64,000 bases of DNA from Liolophura sinensis (Eukaryota > Mollusca > Polyplacophora > Chitonida > Chitonidae). The stretch's first letter is position 1. Each line of letters starts with the position of its first letter. Made by a program: the position numbers and the translations under genes. The stretch is taken from assembly GCF_032854445.1 (NCBI RefSeq), contig NC_088301.1:56680512-56744511 (forward strand), read 5' to 3'. The notes under the pieces are model-generated. The model was not told the DNA's origin. It searched no databases and saw only the letters and a program-made list of their open reading frames with translations. Positions 14,701 through 29,700 of the stretch are shown here, piece after piece.

Positions 14701-17700
14701 ACAACTGCCGGTACTTATGTTTAAAATGAACGATGGCCAAGTGTGAAATAAACACACACGTCATTTTTGAGGAACCCAACTTACAATTTACATTTAATAA
14801 CGGTAACAACAATTCAGGTATTGGTTGAAATCTTGGTTGATTTGGAGATATAGTGAAGAGATGTACAAAAATACAGTCTACTTACTCTACAAGAAAGAGT
14901 AAAAGAGAAAATTGTTGAAGTCATTTTTATTGTGTAAGTACAAGTTTTCAGGAGCAACGTACAAATCTTTATAAGTCAATTCTGAAAATCACTTGGTTTT
15001 TGAAATACATTTGTACTTATGCTTACATGTAGGAAAGATATTTGAAATAACCACAGTGGTTTTAAACTTTAACACTACATTGTATGCAGAATCCTTTGGT
15101 TGTCTTTTCCATTGAACAGAATTTCACTAACCTGGTTATTGTGAAACTGAATCAGAACTCACCTGGCTGAGGTGCAACATGACGAAAAGGACATCGCTCT
15201 CCTCGCGAGCATCCTGATCTTTTCCTAAAGAATTTACAGATGTTGCTTTCATCTTTTACCTCTGTCATTGGAGGAAAGTTATAATATACATGAGTAAACC
15301 TTTGCTGTGAACACCACTGACCTATCAAACAACAGCTACTGTACCTGTATTATAATTCTACTGCCTCTTTTTGTCTGAAGAGATTTTTATAAACCTTCAT
15401 GATTTCAATTCAGACAGACACATTGGCTGTTTTGTCCCAAAGGACAGATTTAAAAAAAAAGGGTATAAATTCCACAAATTTAGACAAAGAATTGATATGG
15501 ACTGGTAATCTTGCAAACAGGCTGAAATTTTATAGCACTGAGCAGTACCCCAACAGATATGGTGATTATTTAAAAAAGGCTTGAAAACAGATTCTGTATC
15601 AAAAGTCTTAATTCCATCTAAAGAATTTTGGACCAACTTCATAACAATTTTTTGTAACTTTTCTCAGAAATCATGTTGTCTTATTGCAATATAAGCCTTT
15701 TAGGAGAAACATTACTAGAAATTTGATTTACAAAGTTTTCAGAAACCTGCTTTTCACCCTTACCGCCATCATTGTAACGGTTGCCTTCTAAACTATATAA
15801 GGTTAGATCAATAAATCAGACATCAATTCAAAGATTTTTATTCCCATTTGTACAAGACAAAGACACTGAAGACAAATCAATGGGATGCTTGTACATGTCC
15901 AAAGCATATGACGACCTAGACATTTTAATTCATCACCCCCTATTGCAAAAGGAAGATCTGCCTGAAGATGATGTGATGTGGAGAATTTAGGTAATGAAAT
16001 TGTAAATAATCAGGTGTAAAACTGCAAAATTCCTTATTACAACAGTACACAAAAAATGGCAAAAAACTTGTGCTGTTAGTTTAGATGTCATCTATATAAA
16101 GTTGAGATTTCCAGATATCTACTGACACATATCTGAGTTTGAGTGAACAATCAAATGTTCAGTTTTATCCACGGTTTCCAGACCATAAACTCACTCAAGT
16201 CGCTATTTTTAGAGGCATGGCCGAAGACTGCCTTTTTTCACTGGGTTACTTCCCTATGTTGTCTAGGAAATGGGAAATGCTCTGCGAACTTCAAATATCT
16301 GACACGTTCAGAGACGGCACTGTGTTGTAATTATGTAGCCTCCCATATAACTTCAGTTCTCCCGAACAGATCGTTGGGAATTTCGAATACTTCAAAATAC
16401 ATTATCCACAGAAAGGAATGTGTCTTCTAGTGACAGGACAAGTCCATGCTGTCAAAGTGCTGCTATCGCTGAAGTATCATGCCCATGACACCCCACCCAG
16501 TCACATTATACTGACACCTAGCCAACCAGTCCTGTTTCCTTGCTCTAACCTCTCAGTGCTGAGTGCCAAGCGAGACAGCAAGTACCATTTTTACAGTCTC
16601 TGTATGACCCGACCTGAGCTTGTTATGTTCTGACTTTGAGGCGGTTGCTCTGACCATTAGGCCACCGAAGCGGTCTTGATAGAGAGGAAGATTGTATTTG
16701 GTTTACTAGACTAATAATTCATTTTACTCACGCAAACGTTGCAATGTGGTAATCCTTGCAATGCCTCATTTGCATGTTATCTTGTTGAGCGGACAATTTA
16801 GACCAGTGACGGATTTCCACTCATAATTCTTTTACCTGACATTGAAAATATAGCCGCAGGGGGTTTAGTTACGAGTCTAAGGCAATTCATTTCTGTATTT
16901 CACTGAACCAACTCAAAAATTCTACATTTCTTCTGGAATTATGTCCCTTTAACATATAGTATTGTGAAAGTGCACAAGAATATAAGGTGACCCCTATGTT
17001 ACTTTAAGTTTTAAGTGTGAGCTTATAATAAATATCCAAAAATAAAATGAAAATATTACTGAAAATCCACCCTTTATTTTGTCAGATGTGGACATTTCTT
17101 TAATTTTCATGTTTTTCAAGGCTATTTGATCACGCAAGTGTTTTCTCCACAGGAAAAATTGCAAGAAAAGTCAACATTTCCTTGAGATAAAAGCACTGTG
17201 GTATGAGACAAACTAAGATCACCACTGAAGTATCCACCGACCACAAAATACAAAACCAAACAAAATCAGATCAACATACTCATCAAAAGCAGACGGGGAA
17301 AATATATCATAAAGAATTGGTATTTTGGAAATACTTTAAACAGTGTCTCTCCAAAAGCCTTGCCTATTTCTGTTGAATTAAATTTGGGCTCAACTGGCTG
17401 GAGGTAATTGAACAAATTGCAGCGGCTTTTAGAGAGGTTATACTGAAGGCTTCTTTAAAAATCCATATACGCTTATAAAATCAGATTTTCTCTATTTACC
17501 AAGAATAGTTAAAGTTAATGCCTTTAAAGAAATATCAGACCAATACATGCATTATTTATTCAGTTCTTGCAGAGGTTATGCAAATTCAAAAACAAGTGAA
17601 CAATTTTCCAGTCATGCTAAATGGCATATAAAAAACACACTGAAGTAAAAATAAAAAGTCATAAGTTATCACATCTGAATCTATTGAGAGGGTTGATCAA

Positions 17701-20700
17701 ACTTTAATTGGTTAGAATATTGATAGTGAAGAGACCAATGGATGTACAATTATTTTCCTTTTGCTGAACAATCAAAGCGAAAGATGCAGAGCTCGATTTT
17801 TATCCTCCTTCCAATAAAATTGAAGAGCTGTGAAAAAGAAGTAATGAAATACGAATTTACCCCAATGCATCTCTGCCTGTTGCACAGAAAGGTATGTACA
17901 TAGTTAAAACAGCACAGCCACACACAATGTAGGAAATACGGCAGAATGAGGTTCTCTGTTTGTCTCCCCTCGTTTCTTGTTTCAGCATACCCCATTCCAT
18001 GGGTTATGCAAATATATTTTGCTTAACCAAACTTAAGGTTCCATAAGGTAAATTTCACGTAAACTTTTTTTCTTGTTAAGCATATTTTTCAAATTTCAAT
18101 GTCTTTATCTTTTCAGATTTTTCATCTAAAGTCTTTGATATAGTCTCTAAGATGATCGAGGGATACTTGAGCGAACTATTAGGTATTTGCTAAGTCCTAC
18201 AAATATGAGTGACATCACGACATTCTTAAGTTATTGTTCAGATAAACAAAGACAGCTACTGTGACCATATTGCACACATGCCTGAAAACACTCTACATCG
18301 TCTACTTTTGCTTCCATAGACTGCTTTCTCCAAATTTATCACAGCTGTTGTATTATATTTATTTACTTGTATGTTGTAATCAACATGCTCAAGAAATGTT
18401 CACTGATGATATAAAGGCCAGATTTCGATAGGTTAAGGAACCTGCAAACACTTTTTGTATTAATAGAGAATAGAACATACGGTATCTTCTTAATAATTAT
18501 AGACACTCGTTAATTGAGACACACTGAAATCAAGCAGGTAGATCACAGAAGTCTCCTACGAAGCACTCACAGTGTGTGATATCGGCGTGCCAGCTGGAGT
18601 ATAGGTAGCTATATTTACAGGGGAACTTTCGAGACCCTACTGCATTAGACATTATACCCGCAAGACTGTCTTGAATCTACCACTCGCTTGTCTTCCTCCT
18701 CACTTGTGTATTGGTCCCATATAAGAATGGATCATGGATGATTGCCGTTTGGTTACTGATTTAACAATGTTGCCTTACAGATGTGGACATAACACCTGTA
18801 GCACTCATGTTTGACTTGTAGGTGGGCTTTTCATTTATTACTGACCACATGTGTACTTTGGCCGGAACATGAGATAAATCTGACGACTGAGTCTCAGTAA
18901 GGAGGGGGAGGAGTTGGGGGGTGCTACATCCTTTTTAGATTAATTTAAAAATTACAGTTTGTAACATTACCATGGGTATTACCATGGGTGTACAAGTTAG
19001 CAGTGCATGTACACTCATGTATATATGTCATTAAATTAGCTAAACCAAGCTTTATACTTTTATTACCCACCAGATGACCTTGAGAGAATATCAATCTCTG
19101 ATCATGTACATGTTGCTGTGAAAGGCGTTGCTACTTTTGACAGAAAGTATATACACAATGTTCCCCCAGAAAAAGTTCAAGTGGTTAGATTCAACTCAAA
19201 AGATGAAAGGTCTGATTTCCCAGTTCCCTGATGAGAATAGAAACCATGTAGATTTCATCTTCCATCCGCAGGTCTGGGCCATGGGTGACTCTGGAAAGTA
19301 ATTTCCAGATGCAAGATCATACATATATGTTCTGTGCCCTAATAAATGTCAAAAGTAAAGAGAAGGACTGCCAAATTCTCATGCGTATTTACTTACTAAT
19401 CAGTCTAAAGATATGCTCAAAAGTTATGAATGATGCAGAGTATAACATGGTATCAGTAAATACCTTACCACATACCTCAACATCCACTCCTTTGGAAACC
19501 TCACTCAGTTCATTCCGACTTTTCAATTGAGTGTTAGTGAGACAACATATTCAAAATAGATTACAAAAATCAAGACTGCACGCAGAACAATCACTACAGG
19601 TACTGCTTTAGAAATTATTACCAGATAAACTCACAAAGTTTGCAAAGTAGGTTAGTATTTTCTTTGCAGTAAATCGTACGCCCCATGTAAAATTCTATAG
19701 TGCTCTTTCTGAGACAACATGTATTTACTTTTGGCTGTCACCCCCAGCTTTCAGGTGGGTTATATGTCATTTTGGGAATTTTCCTTGCGATTATTGATCT
19801 GGAACGTCCTTGGTTGACTGCTAGTATATGAATGTCTGTTTTGACACATAGATGTAAGGATTGTGCAGCTAACTCACACCACCTGCTGTTGGGATAAAAA
19901 TGGCCTCAAAAGTGAAAGAACTGTAATGGAAGACAGATTTAAAAGGTGGTTATTCGCTAGCCATTTCACATACTCAAAGAGTCTGAATGTTTATTGTGTC
20001 AAATACAGGCCTTGTAGGCCTACGACAATGTGGGATGAAATATAGGCGGAGGCATGGTTTCACCTTTGAAAGTATCTATAATCGTACTGTTTGCTACTGG
20101 TAATTACAAACATGTGCTTAGTCCATCTACCTGAACTCAAGTGTTTGTTTTGGGTTTTTTATGGCATCTTGAGAATAATCGCAACACTGAGTCCATCCCT
20201 GCCTCTTACAACTGTGCAATGGAAAAAATGAATTTAAAAACCTGGTAGTGTAATTGTCTCTCCCTGTCTAGCCAAGCTGGTGAGGCTCCCTGAAGCCTGA
20301 CAGAGAGGTGGACTACTGTCACCGATTGACCCCTACTGACCACAGAGTGTTTACTACTTAAGACAACAGCCCTCGCTAGGCACTATGGTATTCAGTTTCT
20401 GAAAATGTGTCAGAAATGTAATTATTGGGAACTTACTGAACACCTACATGCCGAATATGTCCCATCTATGGAGAGTGCATGAAGAAAAATCCCAAGTAAG
20501 CTCTTTAACAGATTACAGGATAACCAAGGGTTTTCGTGCCAGGCTTCCATCTTCAGCCACTCAACGAAGACTAGGACTTTTTCCAGTTAAGTTTGCCTGA
20601 AGTACACAAATGACTCAATTTACTTAAAGGAATTCAGTCTTGCCATGCTAACTGCAACACAACTCTTGCTACATTTGATACAGCTGTGATACCCGTGATT

Positions 20701-23700
20701 TGTAAAGTTCACAAAAAAACAAAAAAAACAAAAAAAAAAAAAAACAGATCCCCTTTATACTTGACATATGTTTCCAAATATCTAATACATTGATCATGCA
20801 ATAAAGTGATATCTTGCTCAAACTGTTTTAACAAAGAGTTTTATCAAAGTGGTGGCTCATCCAAGCAGTGCAAGGGGAGTGAATTGCTGCTCTCACAGAA
20901 TTAGCTGAGGTAAATAAAGTCTGCAATAACACACCAATGGCAACCCACAGGCAGGTGCAATCAAGATGCCTCCTTTGTCTTCGCAAGGATCAAAACATAA
21001 CATCAGGAGACAATCAATATCATCTTCACGATAACCAATGGTCTAACCTAAAGAATGACACTAATAAACCAATGGTAACTACATATCAATCATTATAATG
21101 AGAACTTTATCAAGAAAATACAGTCCTGCTCCTGCAATTAGGAGTGATAAATACGGCCAATAATTTAACTGAACTGAACTGTTGATTATCCCTTGTTATT
21201 AGACCTTATATCACAAGAAGATCACACTGCTTGGTACTCATCAAATCATTTCAGTTATACAATAGATGATTCACATTGTGGGAAGCTTTGAACAAATGAT
21301 AACAAACATAGACAGATGGTTGCCATGGCTTGATCAATGCATAGTAAACAAAGTCGACAGAAATTTTTCATGTAATGGAACGTGTGCATCTAATCAGCCC
21401 ATAAAAAAGGTTTAGGAGTTAGCTGCTAGCATAAAATTTATGCTAGCAGCTTATGCTTTTATGCTACATAAATCTAGCTTAGGAGTTAGCTGAAGGATAA
21501 AATGCAACGACAATTGAACGCCTAGATCAGCCTTAGTGGTGCTTATATTTATTTCCGTTTGTTTCAGAATTGAACATGAACATGCACAACAATCCTATAA
21601 TAATTCTGTAAAAAATTTAATCGGGGTCAAAATAACTAGCACAACCCCTCCAGAGGCTACGGCATTAACAAGGAATACCCCGATTGTGAATCTTCAGGCT
21701 GCTTAAACTTTAAATGATATAACAGGCTTATTGTACCAGAAGTTCAAGCAGTGGAAGAAATATCTGTCCAGTAGGGTTTAATTTCCGAGAAAGCTATTTA
21801 TCTCTTGGACCTTCATCGCCAAAGTCCACAGCTTATCTGCCAAATGCTTTGACTATAATACGTAAAATAACTTTGAAGTTAGAGAGACAGTGTAAAAGGT
21901 GATATCACCTTGCTGTCAATAATGGAGACGTGCTGAAGCTGTGTTAAGACGAAGCTTCACTAAACTTTTACTGGGCTGAAAAAAATCTAAAAAAATATTT
22001 AATGCTGGTTTAAGATACTCTGAATGGTAGTCTTTCAGTTGACAGTCAGGAGCAATCTTTCACTTTAAACAATAAAAAATAGTACAAACTATGGGTAATA
22101 ATAATAATAAAAATATTCACAACAATTTTATAACTTTGTCACATCAAAATGAAGTTGGACTCAAAGAATGGAATCCACTGCCAACGACCTACATGTAAGA
22201 TTAAAAAAAACAACGTACACATATGGAGCTTGTACTATGTGCAGGAAAACTGAAATACTACCAGTAGATATTTTGTACATGTAGTTTTGTTGAACACAAA
22301 TCCATCAAGTACACTCAGCCTTCAGCACTATCTGCTAAATGAACCATATTTTCTGATGAGAGAGCAGGTCTCTTTGTAACAAAAGCTTTTACTTAATGGC
22401 ATAAAAACAATCCCGTTCTCAATTATTAATAGAGATTCTATAGACAGCATAAATCCAGTTTATTGCTGATTCAATATGCTACACACATATCAATGCCTCT
22501 GTTGAGCCAACTACCACCTTTGAGGTCATAAATCGTAACATAAACCAATGGTTCAAATTACATATGTTCATCAAAATTCATTTCTAAACTTGATGCCATG
22601 TGTTTTCAAGTAATAGTATCGAAATCAAAACAAGAGTATCTAACTCCTGACATTGATATAGTTTAGGGAGAGCTGGTGTATATGGCATGCAATTTACATT
22701 GATTTATTAACCAGTGTGTGACAAAAATTTGCAGTGGAGCAAGAGCATGGTTGGAGAGACAATTAAAGAGTGTTAGCAAAAGCATGGGCACAAACCCCAA
22801 GAGCTTATGCCAAGCCTCATCAACCTTTGGCTCACCTTTCCATAATGACGCAAATGAATTTCTTTAATGGAGCGTTAACGCAGGCAATCTTGTTGTCTGT
22901 AGACTGGCAGAAAAAGAGGGGTCACTGATGTGCACTGGTCTTCTCCTTCCCTCATTACAAGCTAATTTTCTGAGCCATACACCTAAAGACCTTTGTTCTC
23001 AGAAGAATAGCAATCAAACATAAAAATGAACTAAATGTACTTCATGTCAATCTTTACAGCCTGCACACACTTGTTAATGCTGTTAATGACTGGTCTACTC
23101 TGCATGCCAACCTGTGTTGCTGACTTTATCAATACTCAAGGTTTCACAGGTGCCAAAACCGTTCTCCTGATAACATACAGGTTAACCCAGTGTTCTGGCA
23201 ACCCATAAATTAGAACCCAGCTGCTGATGTAGGACAGGTAGATATACATAATTATTTTGGTAGGCATTTCATTTAGATAATAAATGCATACTGAGGCCAT
23301 TCTTAATAAAACAAAAAAAATATCAGAGAAAATATTGAAGGAGATTGTGATTTAAAAAAAAAAATTAACACTAGGTGAAAAACAACAAAGAACACACAAC
23401 AGAATTCACTATTTGTCAATTCTGCATGACAAGATGAGAAGATAAACTCATAAACCATGAACAGATTTGTGAGCTGAAACTGTACTCTTGGGAAAGAATT
23501 AATTTGATAAGCAAACCTTTGTTTTAAGATTGCGCTAGAAAATAAGACCACTGATATTTAATAGTTTTGCATTGAAATTAAGTCATTCCCAGTAATATAC
23601 AAAAATCTTCCTAGCTCAGCCAGTTTACAAAAAGGTGAATATAAGGTTTTTAACATTTTTTTCCAAGATTATATATACAAGTAGATAAATATTGGTATGT

Positions 23701-26700
23701 CAACTAAACTGTTTTTGTCACAGTAATTCTGAAAATGTGTCAAACCATGGCAGAACCATGGCAGAAACTCTTTGTGCATATGTACATACCGCTAAGCAAT
23801 ACATTGTGACATTGCAAGGAATTATGACATTCATCACACCAGAACAAATTTCACCAGAACACCTTAACTGGTTAACAATAATAATACAAAAGGCAGTGTA
23901 TTAACTTATCAGCATCACATATCACCAAATGACAATGAAGACAGTGTCAGAGTTAGGTTTGAATTTCATACCTTAAAACAATGCTTGTTTTAGGAGCCTG
24001 TGACTTAAAATTATACATGTGAATTATCTACCGTACTTCAACATTTTTGTCTCATTCTGAGAGAACTATTGAGGTGTAGAGAAATGGTTTGCATAGTTTT
24101 CTGAGGCTGGCATCAAGCAGATCATTTTAGCGGCATTTTTGTAAATTTTATGCATAATTCTGTTGAAAAAAGTGCCTTTGAGGTCAAAAAGGTTGAAGAT
24201 TCACACTACATATAAATGAGTGTCATTAAAGACAAATTTATCTCAATACTTTTATTTGTGATGTTTGCTAATTTTGATTACTATCATAGACCAATCAATC
24301 AAACAAGCTATCGAATTCACATTTTCGGTGAAAACTCTGCAATATGACATGTTACACATAAAAATGTTGCAAATGCACTTAACCCTTTGTCAGTTTTTGT
24401 GGCGGTGTCTGTTCTCATAAGAAAACATACCGTGTGTATAATGACACATGTTACTGAAGCGGATGCTTGCAGGATTTGAAGTACATGTGCATGTAAATGT
24501 AGGTAGGGGAAATGTAACAAAACAAACACTCTGATTTCATATCAATCTTCTGTTATTCAATATAGATTTTTTGAAATCTAAGCAATAGTCAGAGCAATAT
24601 ATTGAAAACCAAGAAAATACGAACTCATAAAACTGTCAACAATATGATCATTCTGATGATGTTACATAAATGTTACATAACACTACACTTTCCATGGTAC
24701 ATTCTCATTTATTCTCTACATCAAATGATTTCAGGCTCCATATAATGTAAACCTGTGAAAAAGGGAGAGTAAAAAAAAGGAAATTTGCAGTTGTTCACAC
24801 TGAATCTCAGAATGACACTAGGATAAAAGTACAGTGCATTGAACCATTATGTGAGTGTCTGTCTCACATTCAGGGTTTTTGGTGCCATCATGAAGGTTAT
24901 TTGCAAATAACTGATCATAAATACATTTTATCTAGGAAAAGTTTTGCTGATAAACAAAAAACGCCTTTTAATTGTATAAGAAAAGCTATTACCTAAGAAA
25001 TTATTTGAAATGAGAATCTACAGTTAATGGTTTGACTAACTTGTTGAAAAGAAAGTAAGTTTTAATGACAACTTTATCCACTAATCAGATTATGTGAATT
25101 TCAAGGTTTCCAGTTCATTCCATAAAACAGTTTTGCAATCATAAATTCTGTCGCATTCAATTCAATAAAATAAAATAATCCTTAAAAAAAAAAAGAAGCA
25201 ATTCTGGCACATTAGATCATTTTGAAAATACATGAGAGTACAAAATAGTAACCAATCACATAAATTCTACTCACTAAAACCCACTCACTAGTTCTAATAA
25301 CAGCGTTTTTCACAATGTAAAAGAATCATAAAATATTCACATTTTCTGTGTTGCATTTATAGGGAGACCTCATTGATCTTCCAAACTTTAAAGACGTGTT
25401 ACTTCCAAATAGTCATATGTGTCTGATGTTGTTTCATCGGGTAGTGAACACTTTGACCTATGGTGGGTCTGTTTTGCTGCCAGATCTGCGGAATGGAGTG
25501 TAGATGTTAAGGTTATCACAGACACACCACTGGTCTGGCTATTACGATCCAGAGAGGCCAATGTTGCTTGTCCAGAGCAAGACCTGAACAGACGTGAAGG
25601 ATGACAAATCACATCATAAATGTCTGTCAGCAGGTTTTTGAAAACAACTCTAATCTGCGGAGTTCGGTAACCATGGACAATTCCATTCAGCAATGACTTG
25701 CCTAACAAAGCAGTGTACACCCACAAGATATAAGTTTCATTGTTGTTTGAGATATTCCCAAATGCACAGGAAGAGCAAACCAGTCCTATGTAGGCAATGG
25801 CCGGAATATACACAAAAAACCAAAGGCACAAGTCTAACCTGGAGGTTAAAATCAGATTATAGCATCTCTTGAATTCCATTGTGTCAACACTCATCAAGCC
25901 GTCCTGATGACGAATTGCGCGCACAACCAGAGCAGTATATACCTGTACAAGCAGGACACAGAGATAACAAAGCTCCCATATAAATGACATGAACAAAAGG
26001 TATCTCCAATCGTAATACTGGAAAAACTCATGGGCATAATCGGTAGTGTGCCAACCTAGCTGGGGCAAAAACCCAAGGATGAAGGCACAGTTCCACAAGA
26101 CTATCATTAAAGCTATCACATTGTTCTTCTCCAACATGAACTTTGTCCCCAAAGGTTTGGCCAGCTTCAAATACATTTCCACAGCTAGCCAGGCATGGCA
26201 TGAGGCAACGGCTGTATTAGCAGTGAAAAACAAACTCTCTGAGAGAAACAGGTTAATCTTAAGGCCAATCCCATATGCCAAGTGCAATCCTTTGATGATG
26301 CCAAAGATGCCTATTATCATATCTCCTGTGCAGAAACTTCGAATGAAGATCAAGGTGGAGTTTTGTCCAGCACTGGCAAACTTGGATGCTTGTAATACTG
26401 CTATGTTGACTCCAACCACAGTTAATCCCATTGTAACCAAAGTACAGAAAACTGCCAGACAAAGTTTGGAGTCTCCCAGGCCGTATCCTTGAGAAATAAA
26501 GCAACTGCCATTGTTTCCAGCGTTTTCCAATTGAAACTCATTTTCCAACAGAATCCCAGAGTCCTTTTCCGTAATGGATGCATCCAAGCCAAAAAACATC
26601 AAGACAACACCTGGCAATGTTAGTCCTCTTTTTCTGATTAGGATATGGTTTGTTCAGTTTACCTAATTACATTTGCAGGCTTCAGAGTGTCAGTCTTGTA

Positions 26701-29700
26701 CGTTAGCATGCTCTTCTGAGTTTCATCATGCAGGTACATACACACATGTTACAGTACACCTCGTGGAGCTCCTAACAGCAGAAAACAACCCTCCCATGAC
26801 AATTCCTCATGTCAGGGACTGGCATAGAAATTAGCATTCACAACATCTGCATAACATGCATAAACACAAAAGTAAACATTAGCAAATGCCACAAACACTC
26901 ATTGTAAAGACTGCACTCAAGCTGACAGAATCTGCCAAACATTAATTGGGCTAAGAGTACAGTCATATGAGTACTATTAAAGTTACAAGCATTCTGCTCA
27001 TCAGCAGGCACTCCTGGACTGCTGTGTCTACAACCATCGACTGAGTGCACAACCCACCAGGTAGGATCCTTTCGCTGGAAGCATGAATCAATGTTCACAA
27101 TAATTCACTGCTTTTGGCTGGACCGTTTTTTTCAACTGGCCTGCAAGCTGAAGTGCGTTGGTGCATGTGTGGACTAGACAGGACCATACCTAGCCAGATG
27201 AAGGGCAATGATTCATAATTAATTACCCAGTCTGAACAGGTGTGTATTTTCCGGCTGAGAAACAGGCCTTCCCTCATCAATCCCCCTCCCTACCTTAACA
27301 CCATTACAAAAATTCACAAAGAAATAATACAGGTAACTATATTCAGGTTGTACACTTTCAAGACTCTCTCTCAAAACTAGCCTGCAGTATAATCAGCATG
27401 CCCTGCTTGTGCTTACCTTTATCAAATCCAGGTGTCAGATTACATGTGATTGGTGCTAAATTTCATAGCCAAATGTCTGAAAAGCCGGATAAGCCCACTT
27501 TTGCAAATAGACAGCTAATCAATGAGCAGGTTTGTGAGAACACAGTATGAGTATCATGCAAGTTTCATTTTTTCTTTATTGATGAGGTGGTGGTGGACAT
27601 GTTTGTAAAATTGTAATCACCTGAAGGACAATGACTAAAGAGGTACCTTTGGTCCATTTTTCATGGCAGAAAGTTCACAGACACAATGTAATAAAACCCT
27701 GAGAGATACTGATAGTATATAATTTGACTGTCTAATAATTCTATTGTTAATGCTTAAAAAAGATACTTTCATATATACATGCACACTTATTCACTGGGTT
27801 TTTTTTTTGGTATATTTGCTTAATTTTTTTGCATTCTATAAAAAAGATCTACTACAACATTGCAGTACTAAGTCGTAATCCATTACAGCCTAACAATGGT
27901 TGCCATACCATAATTCCATCCACTTTAAAAAGCCAATCGCAATTATGCCAATTATCAGAAGCTATTTAGAGTTGTCCAGACCTCATATGATCAACTGGTC
28001 AAATTGACCAATTGGAAATCAATTAATAGACCACTGCCAAGACACAATGCCGACCAACATAAGCTGCATTCATGGGCACCGTTGTTTGTATTCCGCACAC
28101 CAGCAGATTTTAAAGGCTTCTACATAAGGAGTTGCAAATCATTGCTGATCTGTTCAAATGTCATGTCATGCAAATGCAAATCATTGCTGATCTGTTCAAA
28201 TGTCATTCATCATTAGCTTGGTAACGCTAAAAAGTTTAATAAATTGCTCCATTGACAGTATCTACATACAGCAGGGAAAAGTTGTTTTGAAAAAATGCTT
28301 TGATGATCAACAAATATTTCAGGTGGGTGGAAATCAACTTATGGCCATTTACAACATATTTGATATTTTATGAGAATATCGACTTTCTCTGGGATAAATA
28401 TTAATGGGAAGAACGCGTCCTTGTGAACCGAGCCCTAACCATGGTCTCAAAAATCGCTAGCCCTGAACCCTAACATTTACTCTTTTGTTTCATAGATCCT
28501 TGCTTTTTTTCTTATTTAATAGGTGTTTCATACTTAAAATCATGGCCAAGTCCAAGGCCTATTTTTGCACACGTTTGATGTTCAATATTTAGGATGTTCA
28601 ACATAAGAGTTCAATATGTGGTATAATTTTGTTTTTGTTTCATTTTTTTGTTATTCACGCCTCTGATGTTATGATATCAGTTTTTACTAACAAAGCAAAT
28701 GTTTAGCTGACTGTGAGAACAGATCATTTCAGCATCTGAGAGGTGTAAAAGTGGTTCTTAATTACTGACTCATTTTGTTATGTCTGTAGATGAATGTAAC
28801 TTTGCAAAGTATTATGAAAATTATGCCACTCCACAGCACTATCACGAACATGTATCATCTGGTGGAACAATTTCACATTGGCTGATCCAAAAACTAAGCA
28901 TTCCTCAGCATCAAGAAAAATATAATTTACTCCGTGTACTTCTGAGCTAAGGTCAGCCTATTAATGCACATGCATTTAGCACAGTGAAACATGTGGACTC
29001 TGCAGGCAGTTGGTCAGAGCATCACAGCATAAATCAAAGCAGAACTTTCATAAAACACACACACGCAGGCACTAACAAGGCAATATCAATAAGAGCTCCA
29101 TTTATTCACTGCCTAGAGCAGAAGGATAAAGTAAAAGCCACAGTTGAGTGAACATGGGAGATACCAGTCCGCAACAATAACTGTCAGAATGTCACGCCTT
29201 GTCTAGTTTGTCATTCTGAGATAGCTGCACCCTGCCAACTAATAAAACATTTTGCACGTCACACACCGTGATAAAAACGCATGATATGGAAAGCAAAAAT
29301 GGAAAAAAAAAACAAAGAAGGATCACAAATTGCTTATGCAGTTGATGTGAAATGTCTGTGAGACACGATAAGTTTAATAAATACATGTACAGCTCTGACA
29401 AGGATTCACCTTGTGCATAGATTGTGTCAACTGTGTCACTTTGGAAATGCATGAAAAAGCAGGAGTGGGTAAAAAACTGACAGTGCACAGCTACATTGTA
29501 GGACACGCAAGTACAGTTATGTTGTTAAAGCCAGATGTCTGTGATAAGCGGTAGCCGAGATAGACAAAACCTGGCTTCTCTTATGAATACAAGCTGCAGG
29601 AATAGATAACAAAACCGACTGTTCTGGAGATTAAACATTTTTAATTTCAAACATGTGGACCTAATGTTCATTCAGGTATGTTTAAATATTGTGTCCTTGG

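Noticed and set aside
15781-15990. Plus-strand frame of 69 codons
   Set aside because: Some protein-like composition, but no domain, no clear acceptor and no partner exon.
26046-26492. Plus-strand frame of 148 codons
   Set aside because: It is the antisense shadow of the GPCR coding sequence.
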